Shown: positions 1 through 10,163, numbered from the stretch's first letter. The stretch is 64,000 nt of DNA from Thiomicrorhabdus indica (GCF_004293625.1 NZ_CP033040.1:248001-312000); one strand, 5' to 3'. The notes: a model not told the origin generated them from the sequence alone. A program made the numbers and translations.

Positions 1-267
1 GGATTTGCCTGGGTAAAGTTTTGAAATGTCACGAGTGGTTGCCCACTCTAGCAAGCTTTCAGCATGTGGGCCGATGTAATGGACTTTTTTAAGACCAGAA
101 ACATCCATTAAACCCGCTTTAGTTCGGATTGCTTCGTGATCGTCGGCTAGGGTGTAACCGCTGTTGCTGTAAGTCCAAGCGGTGGGCATGCCATTCCAGT
201 CTTCCAGATTAGACCCCAAAGCACGGTGTCTTTCAGCCAGTGCCGCCATACGCCATGAATTTGCCAT
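1..267 (-). CDS. GcvT-like aminomethyltransferase family protein (N-terminal part, cut by window edge)
   Basis: This is the first 89 codons of a leftward gene that runs off the window. The start at 267 is supported by an AAGGAGAG ribosome site just upstream. The visible protein carries the N-terminal signature of the GcvT/DmdA tetrahydrofolate-dependent family: a segment like 'DDHEAIRTKAGLMDVSGL' followed by a conserved 'D..KL' near residue 83. Members move one-carbon groups from glycine, dimethylglycine, DMSP or related substrates to folate in the cytoplasm. The substrate cannot be decided from this fragment. Two palindromic sites upstream suggest dedicated regulation. Family assignment is fairly secure; the reaction is not. 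Confidence 0.7.
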   Translation of the reverse strand, partial: MANSWRMAALAERHRALGSNLEDWNGMPTAWTYSNSGYTLADDHEAIRTKAGLMDVSGLKKVHYIGPHAESLLEWATTRDISKLYPGKS

Positions 268-324
268 AGTTCTCTCCTTTCGTCGATAAGATTAGCTAAG
301 AGTATTTCTTAAAATTCAATAAAG

Positions 325-385
325 ATTCCTGATAAGAATACCATTTTTATTTTCTTTTGAGAAAAATATTATTCCTGATAGGAAA
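325..385 (-). promoter_or_regulatory. Pair of palindromic operator-like sites upstream of the GcvT-like gene
   Basis: ATTCCTGATAAGAAT (325-339) and ATTCCTGATAGGAAA (371-385) share the core TTCCTGATARGAA, which is a near-perfect or perfect inverted repeat (TTCCT-GAT-AGGAA). Their centres are 46 bp apart, and they lie about 58-118 bp upstream of the gene's start codon. A TAATAT -10-like hexamer on the minus strand abuts the distal site. The arrangement suggests two operators for a dimeric regulator. I do not recognise the regulator. Confidence 0.4.
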
Positions 386-700
386 ATAATTTTCATTCTT
401 TATCAAGCAGTCAGGGGAGAACCAATAAATGGCATAAAATGTTTTGAACGCTTTTAGTTCTGGGTTTTTGCTCATAGAAAAATAGAACGCGGCTGTAACG
501 AAGAGGAAGGAAAAGAAAAAAGTAAGGTAAAGTCGATTAGATTAATTAAAGGTGGAATGTAAAAGTTAAAAAGATGTCGCTATTATGATAAGAATTTAAT
601 TTTACTCTGCCCCCCAATTATGGACTGTTTAACCACCGTACCCGTACAAACCCAAGCTCAAAATTGAAAAACACGCACTGGCGCATTTTATCGAAGATTG

Positions 701-811
701 ATGGCAACAAACTGTGTGGATAATGAGTGCGCAGGACAGTTGCAAAATTGGCACCAACAACTGCTCAATGACCAAATTGAGCTGGCTGAATTGTTATTGA
801 AAATAGACTAG
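701..811 (+). CDS. Possible 36-residue small ORF or gene remnant
   Basis: An ATG at 701 opens 36 codons ending at a TAG at 811. The predicted tail is leucine- and glutamate-rich ('DQIELAELLLKID') and looks amphipathic. The ribosome site is weak. The preceding 100 bases contain coding-looking pieces in other frames broken by stops, so this may be the end of a decayed gene. A C6 tract followed by AATTATGGAC at about 610-626 resembles an IS3-family element end. No function is proposed. Confidence 0.22.
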   Translation: MATNCVDNECAGQLQNWHQQLLNDQIELAELLLKID

Positions 812-841
812 ATTAAAAGCAATGGAGTCTCACTCCATTGC
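811..841 (-). terminator. Intrinsic terminator downstream of the HIRAN gene
   Basis: A perfect 10-bp stem (GCAATGGAGT 819-828, ACTCCATTGC 832-841) with a CTC loop is followed on the minus strand by TTTT. It lies 38 bases after the stop of the leftward HIRAN gene. Confidence 0.6.
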
Positions 842-878
842 AGCTGTGTTGGAAAGACAACGATTAGAAGCAGTTTGC

Positions 879-1571
879 TTACCTTACTCTGAGCATGACG
901 TAAATGAGGGGTCTGTCTTGAGTCCCTGATTTTTTGGCAATTTTGCACTCAATATTTCTATCCATTAATTTACGAACTGTTGGGCATAAAAGTTTGTTTA
1001 TGTAACCTAAAATTTTATTATCAATAAGTACTGTAATAGCTTGATTATCATATTCATTAGAGTCTTCAGTTTTAAGCTCTACCACTGAGTTAATATCTAG
1101 ATTTGATACTTCTTCGTAAGTTAAATAGTAACGAGTGCCAGCAAGTTCCATAAGGTAATCAAACGGTATTGTTGCTTCTTCTAGGTTGGGAATTAAGTCA
1201 AATCCATCACTAGGAAGTTGAACTCCTGTGTGGGTGATTAGATCGAAATCACTACCATCGAAAGTTTCGGGTAAGTTATGGTTAGTTAAATATTTTTTAA
1301 AATCTCGACGTGAACGTGGCGGTAATCTTTTCATAAAAGTGGCCATCACATCATTGGAAAATGTCCCTTTGTTTAAAGGGAATGCTGGATAGCCTAAAAA
1401 ACCTTGCTCTAATGCAGATGCATAGTCTTGAGTCTGTGTTAAATATGAGAACTCATGTTTATCGTTTTGTCTTTTAATTTCACCCACTAAGTAACGCTGA
1501 TGACGATCTTTGTTCGATTGCCATGTTAAAAACAGTGTATTTACATGTATGGGATTATTAATCACTATCAT
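879..1571 (-). CDS. HipS-like N-subdomain fused to a HIRAN domain
   Basis: A 230-residue cytoplasmic protein. Residues about 12-100 resemble the small N-terminal subdomain of HipA/HipS: an exposed beta region with 'YLVGEI', 'FSY', 'GYPAFPL' and an 'F..RLPPRSRRDF' segment in place of HipA's 'FF.NLLPEG'. Residues about 143-215 carry a HIRAN signature: 'LAGTRYYLTYEE', then 'VVELKTEDSNEYDNQAI', then 'ILGYI'. HIRAN domains in HLTF/Rad5-type proteins bind DNA ends. The gene overlaps the upstream kinase gene by 14 bases, so the two are surely co-transcribed and probably translationally coupled. In HipBST-type systems the HipS subdomain is a separate polypeptide that controls the HipT kinase, so a regulatory or targeting subunit is the best guess. 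The HIRAN call is confident and the HipS-like call moderate. Confidence 0.7.
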   Translation of the reverse strand: MIVINNPIHVNTLFLTWQSNKDRHQRYLVGEIKRQNDKHEFSYLTQTQDYASALEQGFLGYPAFPLNKGTFSNDVMATFMKRLPPRSRRDFKKYLTNHNLPETFDGSDFDLITHTGVQLPSDGFDLIPNLEEATIPFDYLMELAGTRYYLTYEEVSNLDINSVVELKTEDSNEYDNQAITVLIDNKILGYINKLLCPTVRKLMDRNIECKIAKKSGTQDRPLIYVMLRVR

Positions 1572-2496
1572 TTTTTAATTCTTCTTTAATTAACTCTAGT
1601 CTGATTGTGATGTTTTTTTGAATCCAATTTAACCGTTCTTCACTAAATGGGACGGCTATGTCAATTCGAGTCAAAGTCTCAATTTCAGATAGCATTCTCT
1701 CTAAATTTAAGGTTTCTATTTTAGAATTCATGTATTGTCGAAATTTATCGTCAAGATTCGCAATACCACCTACTAAATGAAAGTGTGGAATTCTATTTCT
1801 AGTGTCGTCTTTTGTAAATCTTAAATGATGACGGCCTTTATTGATATACTCAATGGTTCGGTTTTTGTTCCATTTAGAAATTTTATCTAAGAATCTTTCA
1901 TGACCTAGAGATGTTCCGTTATCAAATAGAGGACTTAAACGAGATTTATCGTTGCTTTGAAAAACTACGCCCCAATTTTCTTGGTGTCTATCTGTATTAC
2001 CAATTAATGCATCGAATAAGGCCATGTCCGCTAACCATTCTATACGATTTGTGACTAAGCCATAATGAACAGAGAGCGTTCTTATAATAAGAGTCATATC
2101 TTCAAGGTTGTGTTCTTTGCCGGTTCGATCATCAAAATTAGGTATCAATCTTTTAAAGTATGATCCTGCATGGATGAATCGTTCATCAGTTACATCGTAA
2201 AACCACTCGATCAGAGAGCCGCATATTACTTCACCGTCACTAATCATTATGGCTGGAAGAGCCTTTGGAACATCAACCCCTAAATATTTAGAAATGATAT
2301 GGGCAACAATTTCAGTCCAGAATTGATCGGGATAGCGATTTATTGATTCTTTAAATAAATAGGGCCAATTTGGTTTTAAGCTCTCAGTGTTTATTGAGAC
2401 AGGAGACCATAACATTTCCTTATCTCGAGCGCCGACAGGAAATATTGCATGGTGCTCATCCTTAGTCCAATTTGTAACATCGAATACTTGAATCAA
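1558..2496 (-). CDS. HipA-like serine/threonine kinase
   Basis: A 312-residue protein with the HipA/PI3-4-kinase-like fold. A glycine loop lies at about 21-26 ('VGARDK'), the ATP lysine is probably K49 in 'LFKES', and E62 follows in 'FWTEIVAHI'. The catalytic loop 'GNTDRHQENW' is at 166-175 (D169, N174). The metal-binding 'DNG' is at 192-194. It lacks HipA's N-terminal subdomain, which sits instead in the downstream overlapping gene. The start is a TTG with GAGG nine bases upstream; the next in-frame ATG would remove the glycine loop. Known HipA kinases phosphorylate GltX, and HipT phosphorylates TrpS, arresting translation. The target here is unknown. No helix-turn-helix antitoxin gene is seen on either side. 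The base composition is more AT-rich than the flanking metH. Confidence 0.8.
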   Translation of the reverse strand: MIQVFDVTNWTKDEHHAIFPVGARDKEMLWSPVSINTESLKPNWPYLFKESINRYPDQFWTEIVAHIISKYLGVDVPKALPAIMISDGEVICGSLIEWFYDVTDERFIHAGSYFKRLIPNFDDRTGKEHNLEDMTLIIRTLSVHYGLVTNRIEWLADMALFDALIGNTDRHQENWGVVFQSNDKSRLSPLFDNGTSLGHERFLDKISKWNKNRTIEYINKGRHHLRFTKDDTRNRIPHFHLVGGIANLDDKFRQYMNSKIETLNLERMLSEIETLTRIDIAVPFSEERLNWIQKNITIRLELIKEELKNDSD

Positions 2497-2551
2497 AAGT
2501 TACTACCTCATTCGTTAGGATTCAATGGAGTATATTAAGGGCTTGGTATAT

Positions 2552-5500
2552 CTACTGCGCAAAATCTTCAGGGTCATAGCCTAGATTTGGTGCGAGCCAT
2601 TTTTCGGTTTCTTCGATTGACCAGCCTTTGCGGTGAGCGTAGTCTTCGACTTGGTCGCGACCAAGTGAGCCGATACCGAAGTATTTAGACTCTGGGTGTG
2701 AGAAGTAGACACCGGAAACCGCAGCCGTTGGCGTCATGGCGTAGCTAGACGTTAGCTCTAAACCGATTTCGCTATCCGGTTTTAGCAGTTCCCAGATGGT
2801 GCCTTTTTCGGTGTGCTCCGGACAAGCAGGATAACCCGGTGCAGGGCGGATACCTTGGTATTTTTCACGAATGAGTGCTTCGTTGTCCAAGTCTTCATTC
2901 GGCGCATAGCCCCATTCTTCTTTACGCACGATTTCATGCAATGTTTCGGCAAAGGCTTCTGCAAAGCGGTCGGCCAACGCTTTGAGCATGATTGATTTGT
3001 AGTCATCGTGATCGGCTTCAAATTCTGCTGCTTTTTCATCACAGCCGATACCACCAGAAACTGCGAATAGACCGACGTAATCGGCAATTTCAGTGTCTTT
3101 TGGAGCTACATAATCCGACAAGCATTGGTTATAACCGCCGCGTTTTTTCTCCGCCTGTTGGCGTAAGTTGTGCAGTACGGTTAGCACTTCGGTGCGCGAT
3201 TCGTCAGTATAGACTTCAATATCATCGCCAATTGCATTCGCTGGATAGAAGCCGTAAACCGCTTTGGCAGTCAGCCATTTTTCAGAAATGATTTGTTTCA
3301 GCATCGCTTGTGCATCGGCATAGACTTTTTTCGCTTCTTCACCGACGACCTTGTCATCCAAAATGCGAGGGAAGAGGCCGTGTAGTTCCCAAGATTGGAA
3401 GAATGGCGACCAGTCGAAACGTTCCAACAATTTTTCCAACGGGAAGTCTTCAATGACACGTGAGCCAAGGAATGAAGGTTTTACCGGCCGGTAATCTTTC
3501 CAGTCGATTTCAATGCGGTTTTCGCGAGCCTTATTAATCGGTACTCGTTTGACCTGCTTGGCACGAGCTTTACGCTCTTCGCGCACGGTTTCGTATTCGG
3601 CACGAATCTTGGCGGCGAAGTCGACTTTCAGGTCATTGGAAATCAAACTTTGTGCGACACCGACCGCACGCGATGCATCTTTTACGTAAACCACTGGATG
3701 ATCGTATTGCGGTTCGATTTTCACCGCGGTATGCGCTTTGGAAGTGGTTGCGCCACCGATTAACAGCGGCAAGTCCATATTACGTTCTTTCATCAACTTG
3801 GCGACATTGACCATCTCTTCCAGAGATGGAGTGATCAGACCGGAAAGTCCGATGACGTTTGCGCCTTCTTTAACCGCTGTATCAAGAATTTTTTCGGCCG
3901 GTACCATTACACCGAGGTCGATGACTTCAAAGTTATTACATTGTAGTACCACACCCACAATGTTTTTACCGATATCGTGCACGTCACCTTTAACGGTCGC
4001 CATGACGATTTTTCCGTTCGCTTGACCTTCAGTTTTCGCCGCTAGAAGATAAGGGTCAAGATAGGCCACTGCGCGCTTCATGACACGTGCTGATTTAACG
4101 ACCTGCGGCAGGAACATTTTTCCAGAACCGAACAGGTCACCGACCACGTTCATACCGTCCATTAGAGGACCTTCGATGACTAATAGCCCTGAACCGAGTT
4201 TTTGGTAAGCTTCCTCGGTATCTTCTTCGATATAGTCGGTAATGCCTTTGACCAGTGCGTGTTCCAAACGTTTTTCAACGCTTTCTTCACGCCATTTAGT
4301 ATCGGCAACCTTGCTGGCTGCTGTGCCGTCACCACGGAATTCTTCCGCGACTTCTAGCAAGCGCTCTCCAGCTTCAGGGTCTTTGTTGAGAATGACGTCT
4401 TCAACGGCCAGACGCAGTTTTTCCGGTAGGTCATCGTAAATTGCCATTTGGCCGGCGTTGACAATCCCCATGTCCATGCCTTCTTTAATTGCGTAGTAGA
4501 GGAATACCGAGTGAATCGCTTCACGCACCGGATTGTTGCCACGGAAGGAGAAGGAGACATTGGAAACACCACCGGAAATTTTGGCATGCGGTAGATTGGC
4601 TTTAATCCATGTCACTGCATTGATAAAGTCCAGACCGTAGTTATTGTGTTCTTCAATACCGGTCGCGACCGCGAAGATATTCGGGTCGAAAATAATGTCT
4701 TGCGGCAGGAAGCCAACCTTGTCGACTAGCACGCGATACGAGCGTTCGCAGATTTCGATTTTGCGCTCTAGCGTATCCGCTTGACCGTCTTCATCAAAGG
4801 CCATAACAATGGTCGCAGCACCGTATTGTTTGACTTTGCGCGCGTGTTCGATAAAGGCTTCTTCTCCCTCTTTCAGAGAGATGGAGTTGACCACGCCTTT
4901 ACCTTGAATACATTTCAGGCCAGCTTCAATGACTTCCCATTTAGAGGAGTCGATCATAATTGGTACACGCGAGGCTTCCGGTTCGGAAGCCAATAGGTTT
5001 AGGAATTTGACCATGCACGCCTTAGCGTCCAGCATCCCTTCATCCATGTTCACATCGATAATTTGTGCGCCGTCTTCTACCTGTTTAACCGCGATCTCAA
5101 TTGCTTCTTCGTAGTTCTCTTCGATAATCAGGCGTTTGAATTTGGCAGAACCTGTGACGTTGTTCCGCTCACCGACATTGACGAACAGTGTGCTTTCATC
5201 AATGTTTAATGGTTCTAAACCCGATAGGCGACAGGCAGGTTTGACGTTCGGCAAAGTTCGGGCTGGATGTGCCAAAGCAGCGTTTGCCATGGCTTCGACA
5301 TGATCCGGCGTAGTCCCGCAACAGCCACCAATGATATTGATCCAGCCGTGTTCCGCCCAGTGTTTGATTTCTGCCGCCATTTGTTCCGGTGTTTCGTCGT
5401 ATTCACCAAACTCGTTTGGCAAACCGGCATTCGGATGCACGGAAACGTAGGTTTCACAAACACGGCTTAACTCTTGTACATAAGGGCGCAGTTCTTCTGG

Positions 5501-6391
5501 CCCAAGCGCACAGTTAAGACCAACCGACAGTGGTTCAGCGTGAGCCACTGCATTGTAAAAGGCTTCTGTGGTTTGACCACTTAAAGTACGACCGGATGCG
5601 TCAGTGATAGTACCGCTCAACATAATAGGCACTTCTGGGAAAGCGCCTATTTCACTCAGCACTTTGTTGGCAGCCTCACTGCGCTGCTCATTAACTTCAG
5701 TTAACTCTGCTGCTACTTCGGCTGCCGTCGTGTTCTGAGCGAAATATTCATCTTTCCGCTTATGCCACGCTTCGCGTAATTCGTTTTCCACCTCTTTAAC
5801 GGCAAAAATCGCGGCTTTGGCATTGAGGGTATCGAAAATGGTTTCAATTAAAATGGTGTCTACACCGCCTTCTAACAGGGCGCGAGTCGCTTGTTTGTAA
5901 GCTTCGACCAGTTCGTCAAAAGAGGTGTTGCGGTAACCTGGATCATTGACGTCAGGCGAAATGGAAGCGGTGCGGTTTGTTGGCCCAAGCACACCAGCGA
6001 CAAAACGTGGTTTGCCGTCTTCTGACTCGGCAATATCGCAGGCTTCGCGAGCGACTTTGGCACAGGCGAGGTTTAACTCGCTGACATAGTCTTGCATGTC
6101 GTAATCGGCTTGGGCAATCGTGGTCGCGTTAAAGGAGTTCGTCTCAACGATATCGACGCCCTTTCGCAAAAAGTCCAAATGGATGTCGCGAATCACATCC
6201 GGTTTGGTCATCGCCAAGATGTCGTTATTGCCTTTGATGTCCATATGATAATCGGCAAAACGCTCGCCACGGAAATCTTCTTCCGTTAGATTCATATTTT
6301 GAATCATAGTCCCCATAGCGCCATCCAGAATGACGACTCTTTCGGCAAGAAGTGATTTTAAAGTGGCGATACGTTGTGCGCGTGAACTCAT
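2552..6391 (-). CDS. metH: Cobalamin-dependent methionine synthase
   Basis: This 1279-residue enzyme transfers a methyl group from 5-methyltetrahydrofolate to homocysteine via cobalamin. Domains in order: homocysteine/zinc domain about 15-375 with ligands C294, C357 and C358 ('[10 protein letters not shown]'); pterin domain about 395-660; cobalamin cap and binding domain with the lower-ligand motif 'DVHDIG' at 803-808 (H806); and the AdoMet reactivation domain with '[12 protein letters not shown]' near the C-terminus. It is about 50 residues longer than the E. coli enzyme because of a charged helical insertion at about 203-250, inside the homocysteine domain. No cobalamin or SAH riboswitch was recognised upstream. 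The HipA-like gene begins 56 bases downstream on the same strand. Confidence 0.97.
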   Translation of the reverse strand: MSSRAQRIATLKSLLAERVVILDGAMGTMIQNMNLTEEDFRGERFADYHMDIKGNNDILAMTKPDVIRDIHLDFLRKGVDIVETNSFNATTIAQADYDMQDYVSELNLACAKVAREACDIAESEDGKPRFVAGVLGPTNRTASISPDVNDPGYRNTSFDELVEAYKQATRALLEGGVDTILIETIFDTLNAKAAIFAVKEVENELREAWHKRKDEYFAQNTTAAEVAAELTEVNEQRSEAANKVLSEIGAFPEVPIMLSGTITDASGRTLSGQTTEAFYNAVAHAEPLSVGLNCALGPEELRPYVQELSRVCETYVSVHPNAGLPNEFGEYDETPEQMAAEIKHWAEHGWINIIGGCCGTTPDHVEAMANAALAHPARTLPNVKPACRLSGLEPLNIDESTLFVNVGERNNVTGSAKFKRLIIEENYEEAIEIAVKQVEDGAQIIDVNMDEGMLDAKACMVKFLNLLASEPEASRVPIMIDSSKWEVIEAGLKCIQGKGVVNSISLKEGEEAFIEHARKVKQYGAATIVMAFDEDGQADTLERKIEICERSYRVLVDKVGFLPQDIIFDPNIFAVATGIEEHNNYGLDFINAVTWIKANLPHAKISGGVSNVSFSFRGNNPVREAIHSVFLYYAIKEGMDMGIVNAGQMAIYDDLPEKLRLAVEDVILNKDPEAGERLLEVAEEFRGDGTAASKVADTKWREESVEKRLEHALVKGITDYIEEDTEEAYQKLGSGLLVIEGPLMDGMNVVGDLFGSGKMFLPQVVKSARVMKRAVAYLDPYLLAAKTEGQANGKIVMATVKGDVHDIGKNIVGVVLQCNNFEVIDLGVMVPAEKILDTAVKEGANVIGLSGLITPSLEEMVNVAKLMKERNMDLPLLIGGATTSKAHTAVKIEPQYDHPVVYVKDASRAVGVAQSLISNDLKVDFAAKIRAEYETVREERKARAKQVKRVPINKARENRIEIDWKDYRPVKPSFLGSRVIEDFPLEKLLERFDWSPFFQSWELHGLFPRILDDKVVGEEAKKVYADAQAMLKQIISEKWLTAKAVYGFYPANAIGDDIEVYTDESRTEVLTVLHNLRQQAEKKRGGYNQCLSDYVAPKDTEIADYVGLFAVSGGIGCDEKAAEFEADHDDYKSIMLKALADRFAEAFAETLHEIVRKEEWGYAPNEDLDNEALIREKYQGIRPAPGYPACPEHTEKGTIWELLKPDSEIGLELTSSYAMTPTAAVSGVYFSHPESKYFGIGSLGRDQVEDYAHRKGWSIEETEKWLAPNLGYDPEDFAQ

Positions 6392-6473
6392 CGGTTTTTA
6401 GCCCCAGAATTAAGTAAGAGCGTGTTAAGCACTCTTGGTAAAAACAAAATTGGGCGCTATTTTAACCGATTTA

Positions 6474-6483
6474 ACCGGCCGGT
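6474..6483. repeat. ACCGGCCGGT palindrome (intergenic copy)
   Basis: This copy of the dispersed ACCGGCCGGT palindrome lies between the metH start and the end of the leftward GGDEF gene. There is no T-run next to it, so it is not an obvious terminator. See the finding on the whole family. Confidence 0.8.
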
Positions 6484-6577
6484 ATAAATTTCGAGTGGCT
6501 GAGGGAATGGGCTGATAAGGCAGTATGCCTTATCTTTTTGGTAGATAGGCAGAATAAGATATTGAATCATTCATTGT

Positions 6578-7840
6578 TTATTTGCATAAATTCACTTGAT
6601 TACGACCATTCTCTTTAGAGTAGTACAACGCTTTGTCAGCCAGATTTATGGTCTGAAAGATGTCGTCCCCATGAAAACTCATGCCTGCACTCAAGGTGTA
6701 TGCAATTCCTGTATCAATATCGGATTGGGTTTCTATCGTTTTTAGAAGAAGTTTGGTTTTTTGAGTGATTTGCTCAGTCATGGATTTCGAATCATTCGCG
6801 CAACCAAATACGCAAAACTCTTCTCCACCAAAACGTCCAACAATTTCATTATGGAAAATGGTTTGAATCATTTGCGCTGTGTAGCGAATCACTTCATCGC
6901 CTTTTGTATGACCGTAGCTATCATTGACCGCTTTGAAATGGTCTATATCAAGCATAATCGTAAAGTATTGCTGTTGATTGTATTGACATTTTTGGAAGCA
7001 CTCTTCACCAATTTTGTAAAAATGGCGACGGTTATAGAGTTCAGTTAAGGGGTCAATCTGTGAAAAAAATTCGACTTCTTTGTAAGATTCGCACAGTTCA
7101 ATATTCTGGCGAATTCGCACATGAATTTCTTCTGGACTGGACTGTGTATTGAAAAAGTCATTGACGCCATATTTCATCATTTTAATTGCATTGGCGATGT
7201 TTTGTTCAGGCTCACACGCCATCAATGGCAGTTGATGCGAGTCAAACTTCTGTCGGACTTTTGAGAGGAAATTCATGACGTCTGAGCTACCAAGTTTGGT
7301 CGAGTTTTCGATGAGAATCATGGATGGAAGGTTTTTACTATCCATGTCATCAAGGTTGGGCAATTGTTCGGTGGCTGTCACTTGGTAGCGATGGCGTTTA
7401 AGAAGCGTTTCGAGAAAGTTTCGATAATTGGAGTCTTGCTTTCCAAGCAGTAGAATTTCTCTTTGCGCGTTGCGATAAATGTTCAGTAAGACCTTTATTG
7501 CATAGTCGATTGATGCTGGACTGTCTTTCAGTACAAAGTCAGCGACTTGTTTTTTAAGCATCTCTTTGCGGATGTTTTCATTGAAAGTGCCACTCAAAAC
7601 GACTGCAGTGATTTGATGTTGATTGAGTACATCAATGGTTTCGCCTTTTGGAGCGTCTGGCAAGTTCAGGTCACACAGGCAGACTTCTATTTTAATTGTT
7701 GTGTCTGCGATGGTTTGTTCAACTTCAGATAAGCTATGACAAGTGAGAACAGGGATAGGGGAGATTTTTTCTAAATTCTGTTTCAGTAATTGAGCGATGG
7801 ATTTTTGATCATCAACGATGAGAAAAACGGATTGTGTCAT
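6578..7840 (-). CDS. Response regulator with diguanylate cyclase output (REC-REC-GGDEF)
   Basis: A 420-residue cytoplasmic protein. The first receiver domain (about 4-120) keeps the acidic pair D10/D11, phospho-acceptor D57, T85 and K105. A second receiver-like domain (about 130-255) is degenerate, with Glu where the phospho-acceptor would be ('MILIENST'). The GGDEF domain (about 265-415) has an intact GGEEF at 338-342 and 'DIDHFKAVND', so it should make cyclic di-GMP. The RxxD product-inhibition site before GGEEF is absent. No partner histidine kinase is adjacent. It is divergent from trmA across 190 bases, which probably hold both promoters. The PleD-like layout is clear; the input signal is unknown. 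Confidence 0.9.
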   Translation of the reverse strand: MTQSVFLIVDDQKSIAQLLKQNLEKISPIPVLTCHSLSEVEQTIADTTIKIEVCLCDLNLPDAPKGETIDVLNQHQITAVVLSGTFNENIRKEMLKKQVADFVLKDSPASIDYAIKVLLNIYRNAQREILLLGKQDSNYRNFLETLLKRHRYQVTATEQLPNLDDMDSKNLPSMILIENSTKLGSSDVMNFLSKVRQKFDSHQLPLMACEPEQNIANAIKMMKYGVNDFFNTQSSPEEIHVRIRQNIELCESYKEVEFFSQIDPLTELYNRRHFYKIGEECFQKCQYNQQQYFTIMLDIDHFKAVNDSYGHTKGDEVIRYTAQMIQTIFHNEIVGRFGGEEFCVFGCANDSKSMTEQITQKTKLLLKTIETQSDIDTGIAYTLSAGMSFHGDDIFQTINLADKALYYSKENGRNQVNLCK

Positions 7841-8030
7841 AGAAAACTCAGAGTTGGCAAAACCATTATTTAATAGGAAAAGTCAGTATAGTCTTGCTAC
7901 GTGTTTTTATCTAGTGCTTAAATGTGTTTATCTCAACCTTAAATGTGCAAGAATTTGGAATCGTCAGCGTAAGCTTGGCACCTCGTTTATAATCTGCAAC
8001 AGTTTTGCTATTGATAAAGGGTTTTGAATT

Positions 8031-9113
8031 ATGTTGTGCCAAGTCTTTCCTGAAAATTATGCTCAACAGCTTCAAGAAAAAACAACGAGATTGACTGAGT
8101 TATTGCCTTCTGTTCCAAATTTTGAAGCGTTTGAATCACCTAAAAGTCATTTTCGAGCAAGGGCAGAGTTCCGCATTTGGCATGAAGAGGATGATTCCTT
8201 TTACATCATGTTTGACCAAGAAACCAAGCAGAAAGTTAAAATTGATGCTTGCCCTATGGCGATTCAACCGATTGCCGATTTAATGCAGCCTTTGATGGCG
8301 GAAATCAAATCAACGCCGGTTTTACGAAGCAAACTGTTTCAAATCGACTTTTTAGCGACGCTTTCAGGTGAAATGCTGGTCACTCTGATTTATCGTCGGC
8401 CGATAGAAGGCGATGATGCTTGGTTGTCCGCTGCGAATGCTTTAAAAGAGAAGCTTCCTATTACCCATATTATTGGGCGAGCGCGAAAACAAAAGATTGT
8501 CCTTGACCAAGACTTTGTCACAGAGACATTAAACGTCGATGGTAAGCCGTTTCGATATCAACAGATTGAAAACAGCTTCACTCAGCCGAATCCTTTCATG
8601 GCGCAATCCATGTTGCACTGGGCGAGAAAGCAGACACAAAATTGTGGCGGTGACTTGATTGAGTTGTATTGCGGCAATGGTAATTTTTCAATTGCACTGG
8701 CTGAAAACTTCAATCGAGTACTGGCGACCGAGATTTCGAAAACGTCTGTGGCATCTGCTCAAGTTAATATTGCAGATAACCAAATCGATAATTTGGTGAT
8801 TGTTAAGCTTGCTGCGGAAGAGGTGACGGAAGCTTTGAATGGACGTGAGTTTTTTCGGCTGAAAGATGTGGATTTGTCATCTTATGATTTCAGTACAATT
8901 TTTGTTGATCCTCCACGCTCGGGGTTGGATGATTTGACGCGACAAATGGTGACGGAGTACGACAATATTTTGTACATCTCTTGTAATCCAGAAACCTTGG
9001 CGAGAGATCTGGAAGTAATTTGTCAGTCTCACGAGTTGGTTTCCACGGCTTTATTCGATCAGTTTCCTTATTCGCATCATATTGAAAGTGGTGTCTTTTT
9101 GAAACGCCGTTAG
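8031..9113 (+). CDS. trmA: tRNA (uracil-5-)-methyltransferase
   Basis: A 360-residue SAM-dependent enzyme that makes m5U54 in the T-loop of tRNA. The whole length matches the TrmA family: 'RAEFRIWHE' near the N-terminus, the SAM motif 'LYCGNGNFS', 'DPPRSGLD', the catalytic cysteine in 'YISCNPETL' and the general-base Glu in 'IESGVF' near the end. An AAAGGG ribosome site precedes the start. A TATAAT hexamer at 7988-7993 is a plausible -10 with a weak -35. Confidence 0.97.
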   Translation: MLCQVFPENYAQQLQEKTTRLTELLPSVPNFEAFESPKSHFRARAEFRIWHEEDDSFYIMFDQETKQKVKIDACPMAIQPIADLMQPLMAEIKSTPVLRSKLFQIDFLATLSGEMLVTLIYRRPIEGDDAWLSAANALKEKLPITHIIGRARKQKIVLDQDFVTETLNVDGKPFRYQQIENSFTQPNPFMAQSMLHWARKQTQNCGGDLIELYCGNGNFSIALAENFNRVLATEISKTSVASAQVNIADNQIDNLVIVKLAAEEVTEALNGREFFRLKDVDLSSYDFSTIFVDPPRSGLDDLTRQMVTEYDNILYISCNPETLARDLEVICQSHELVSTALFDQFPYSHHIESGVFLKRR

Positions 9114-9150
9114 ATTTTTGTTAGACCTTGATCATTTCTGTTAAAAGAGG

Positions 9151-9158
9151 CCGGCCGG
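9151..9158. repeat. CCGGCCGG palindrome (intergenic copy)
   Basis: GCCGGCCGGT, 38 bases after the trmA stop and upstream of the TauE gene. It is a member of the dispersed palindrome family and has no T-run. Confidence 0.7.
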
Positions 9159-9312
9159 TCTTGTTTTGATCACTGAAAGGCTGCTTTAACAACAAGTTTA
9201 GGGAGAAGGTTGTCTTTTCTAAGGTAAAGTTATGGAAAGCTTATTGTCAGATTGTTGTTATATAAACGTTTTATAATGCGATAAATATTTTATGAATCTT
9301 TAGGAGTGAACT

Positions 9313-10077
9313 ATGGTTTTAGCCTGGATTGGCGCCCTCTTTATTGGGATTACACTCGGGCTCTTAGGATCGGGTGGCTCGATTTTGACAGTTCCTGTAC
9401 TGAATTACGTCGTTGGTCAAGAGACAAAAGTGGCGATTGCCGGTTCATTGATGATTGTCGGAATCATCAGTTTGTTTTCGTTGATCCCTTATGCAAAACA
9501 GAAGCTAGTTGATTGGCGAACCGTTTTTATGTTTGGTATCCCTGGAATGGCAGGGGCAGTTTTTGGTGCTTGGACAGCTAACTTTGTCTCAGATGCCATG
9601 CAGATGTTGGTCTTCACGGTATTATTGCTGATCGCAGCCGTTCTGATGTACCGGCCGGTAAAGTTGCAAGATGAAGAGCGAGAAGCGCGTGCATTCTACA
9701 AAATCGCAATTGATGGTTTTGTGGTGGGCGGTGTCACGGGATTGGTTGGTGTCGGCGGCGGCTTTTTGATTATTCCCGCGTTGGTTTTACTTGGCGGATT
9801 GTCAATGCGTATGGCTGTGGGAACCAGTTTGGTGATTATTACAGCGAAGTCGTTTGCTGGATTTGTTGGCTATCTTCCGGTGTTAGAAAAGCTGAATCTG
9901 CAGCTCGACTGGAACATTATTTTGATTTTCTCAGCGATTGGTATTTTAGGGGGGTGGATTGGCCACAAGATTAGTTCTAAGGTCGATCAAAATGCTCTGA
10001 AAAAAGGGTTCGCGCTCTTTATGGTGCTAATGGGATTGTTCATTTTGTATAAGAATTTACCAGCGCTAATCGGCTAA
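9313..10077 (+). CDS. TauE/SafE-family anion (sulfite-type) exporter
   Basis: A 254-residue polytopic inner-membrane protein with about eight hydrophobic segments. It shows the family's internal duplication: 'GLLGSGGSILTVPVL' near residue 18 and 'GLVGVGGGFLIIPALV' near residue 145. Family members move sulfite, sulfoacetate or related anions, which fits a sulfur oxidiser, but the substrate is not determined by sequence. AGGAG precedes the ATG. A near-palindrome TATAAACGTTTTATA (9261-9275) containing a TATAAT -10-like hexamer lies upstream and may combine promoter and operator. The gene stands alone and ends in a strong terminator. Confidence 0.85.
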   Translation: MVLAWIGALFIGITLGLLGSGGSILTVPVLNYVVGQETKVAIAGSLMIVGIISLFSLIPYAKQKLVDWRTVFMFGIPGMAGAVFGAWTANFVSDAMQMLVFTVLLLIAAVLMYRPVKLQDEEREARAFYKIAIDGFVVGGVTGLVGVGGGFLIIPALVLLGGLSMRMAVGTSLVIITAKSFAGFVGYLPVLEKLNLQLDWNIILIFSAIGILGGWIGHKISSKVDQNALKKGFALFMVLMGLFILYKNLPALIG

Positions 10078-10110
10078 AACTCAAATTGAGTGAGGCTTAA
10101 TTTTTTATTT

Positions 10111-10148
10111 AAAGCAGCCTTTCGAGATTCGATTGGCTGCTTTTTTTT
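10111..10148 (+). terminator. Intrinsic terminator after the TauE-family gene
   Basis: AAAGCAGCC (10111-10119) pairs with GGCTGCTTT (10135-10143), followed by a T8 run. The leftward gene at 10164 converges on it. Confidence 0.85.
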
Positions 10149-10163
10149 ACAGTTAAAAACCTT

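Noticed and set aside
6410-6445. Imperfect hairpin upstream of metH as a possible riboswitch
   Set aside because: Only a 7-bp stem with a wobble; none of the conserved bases of cobalamin, SAM or SAH riboswitches were recognised.
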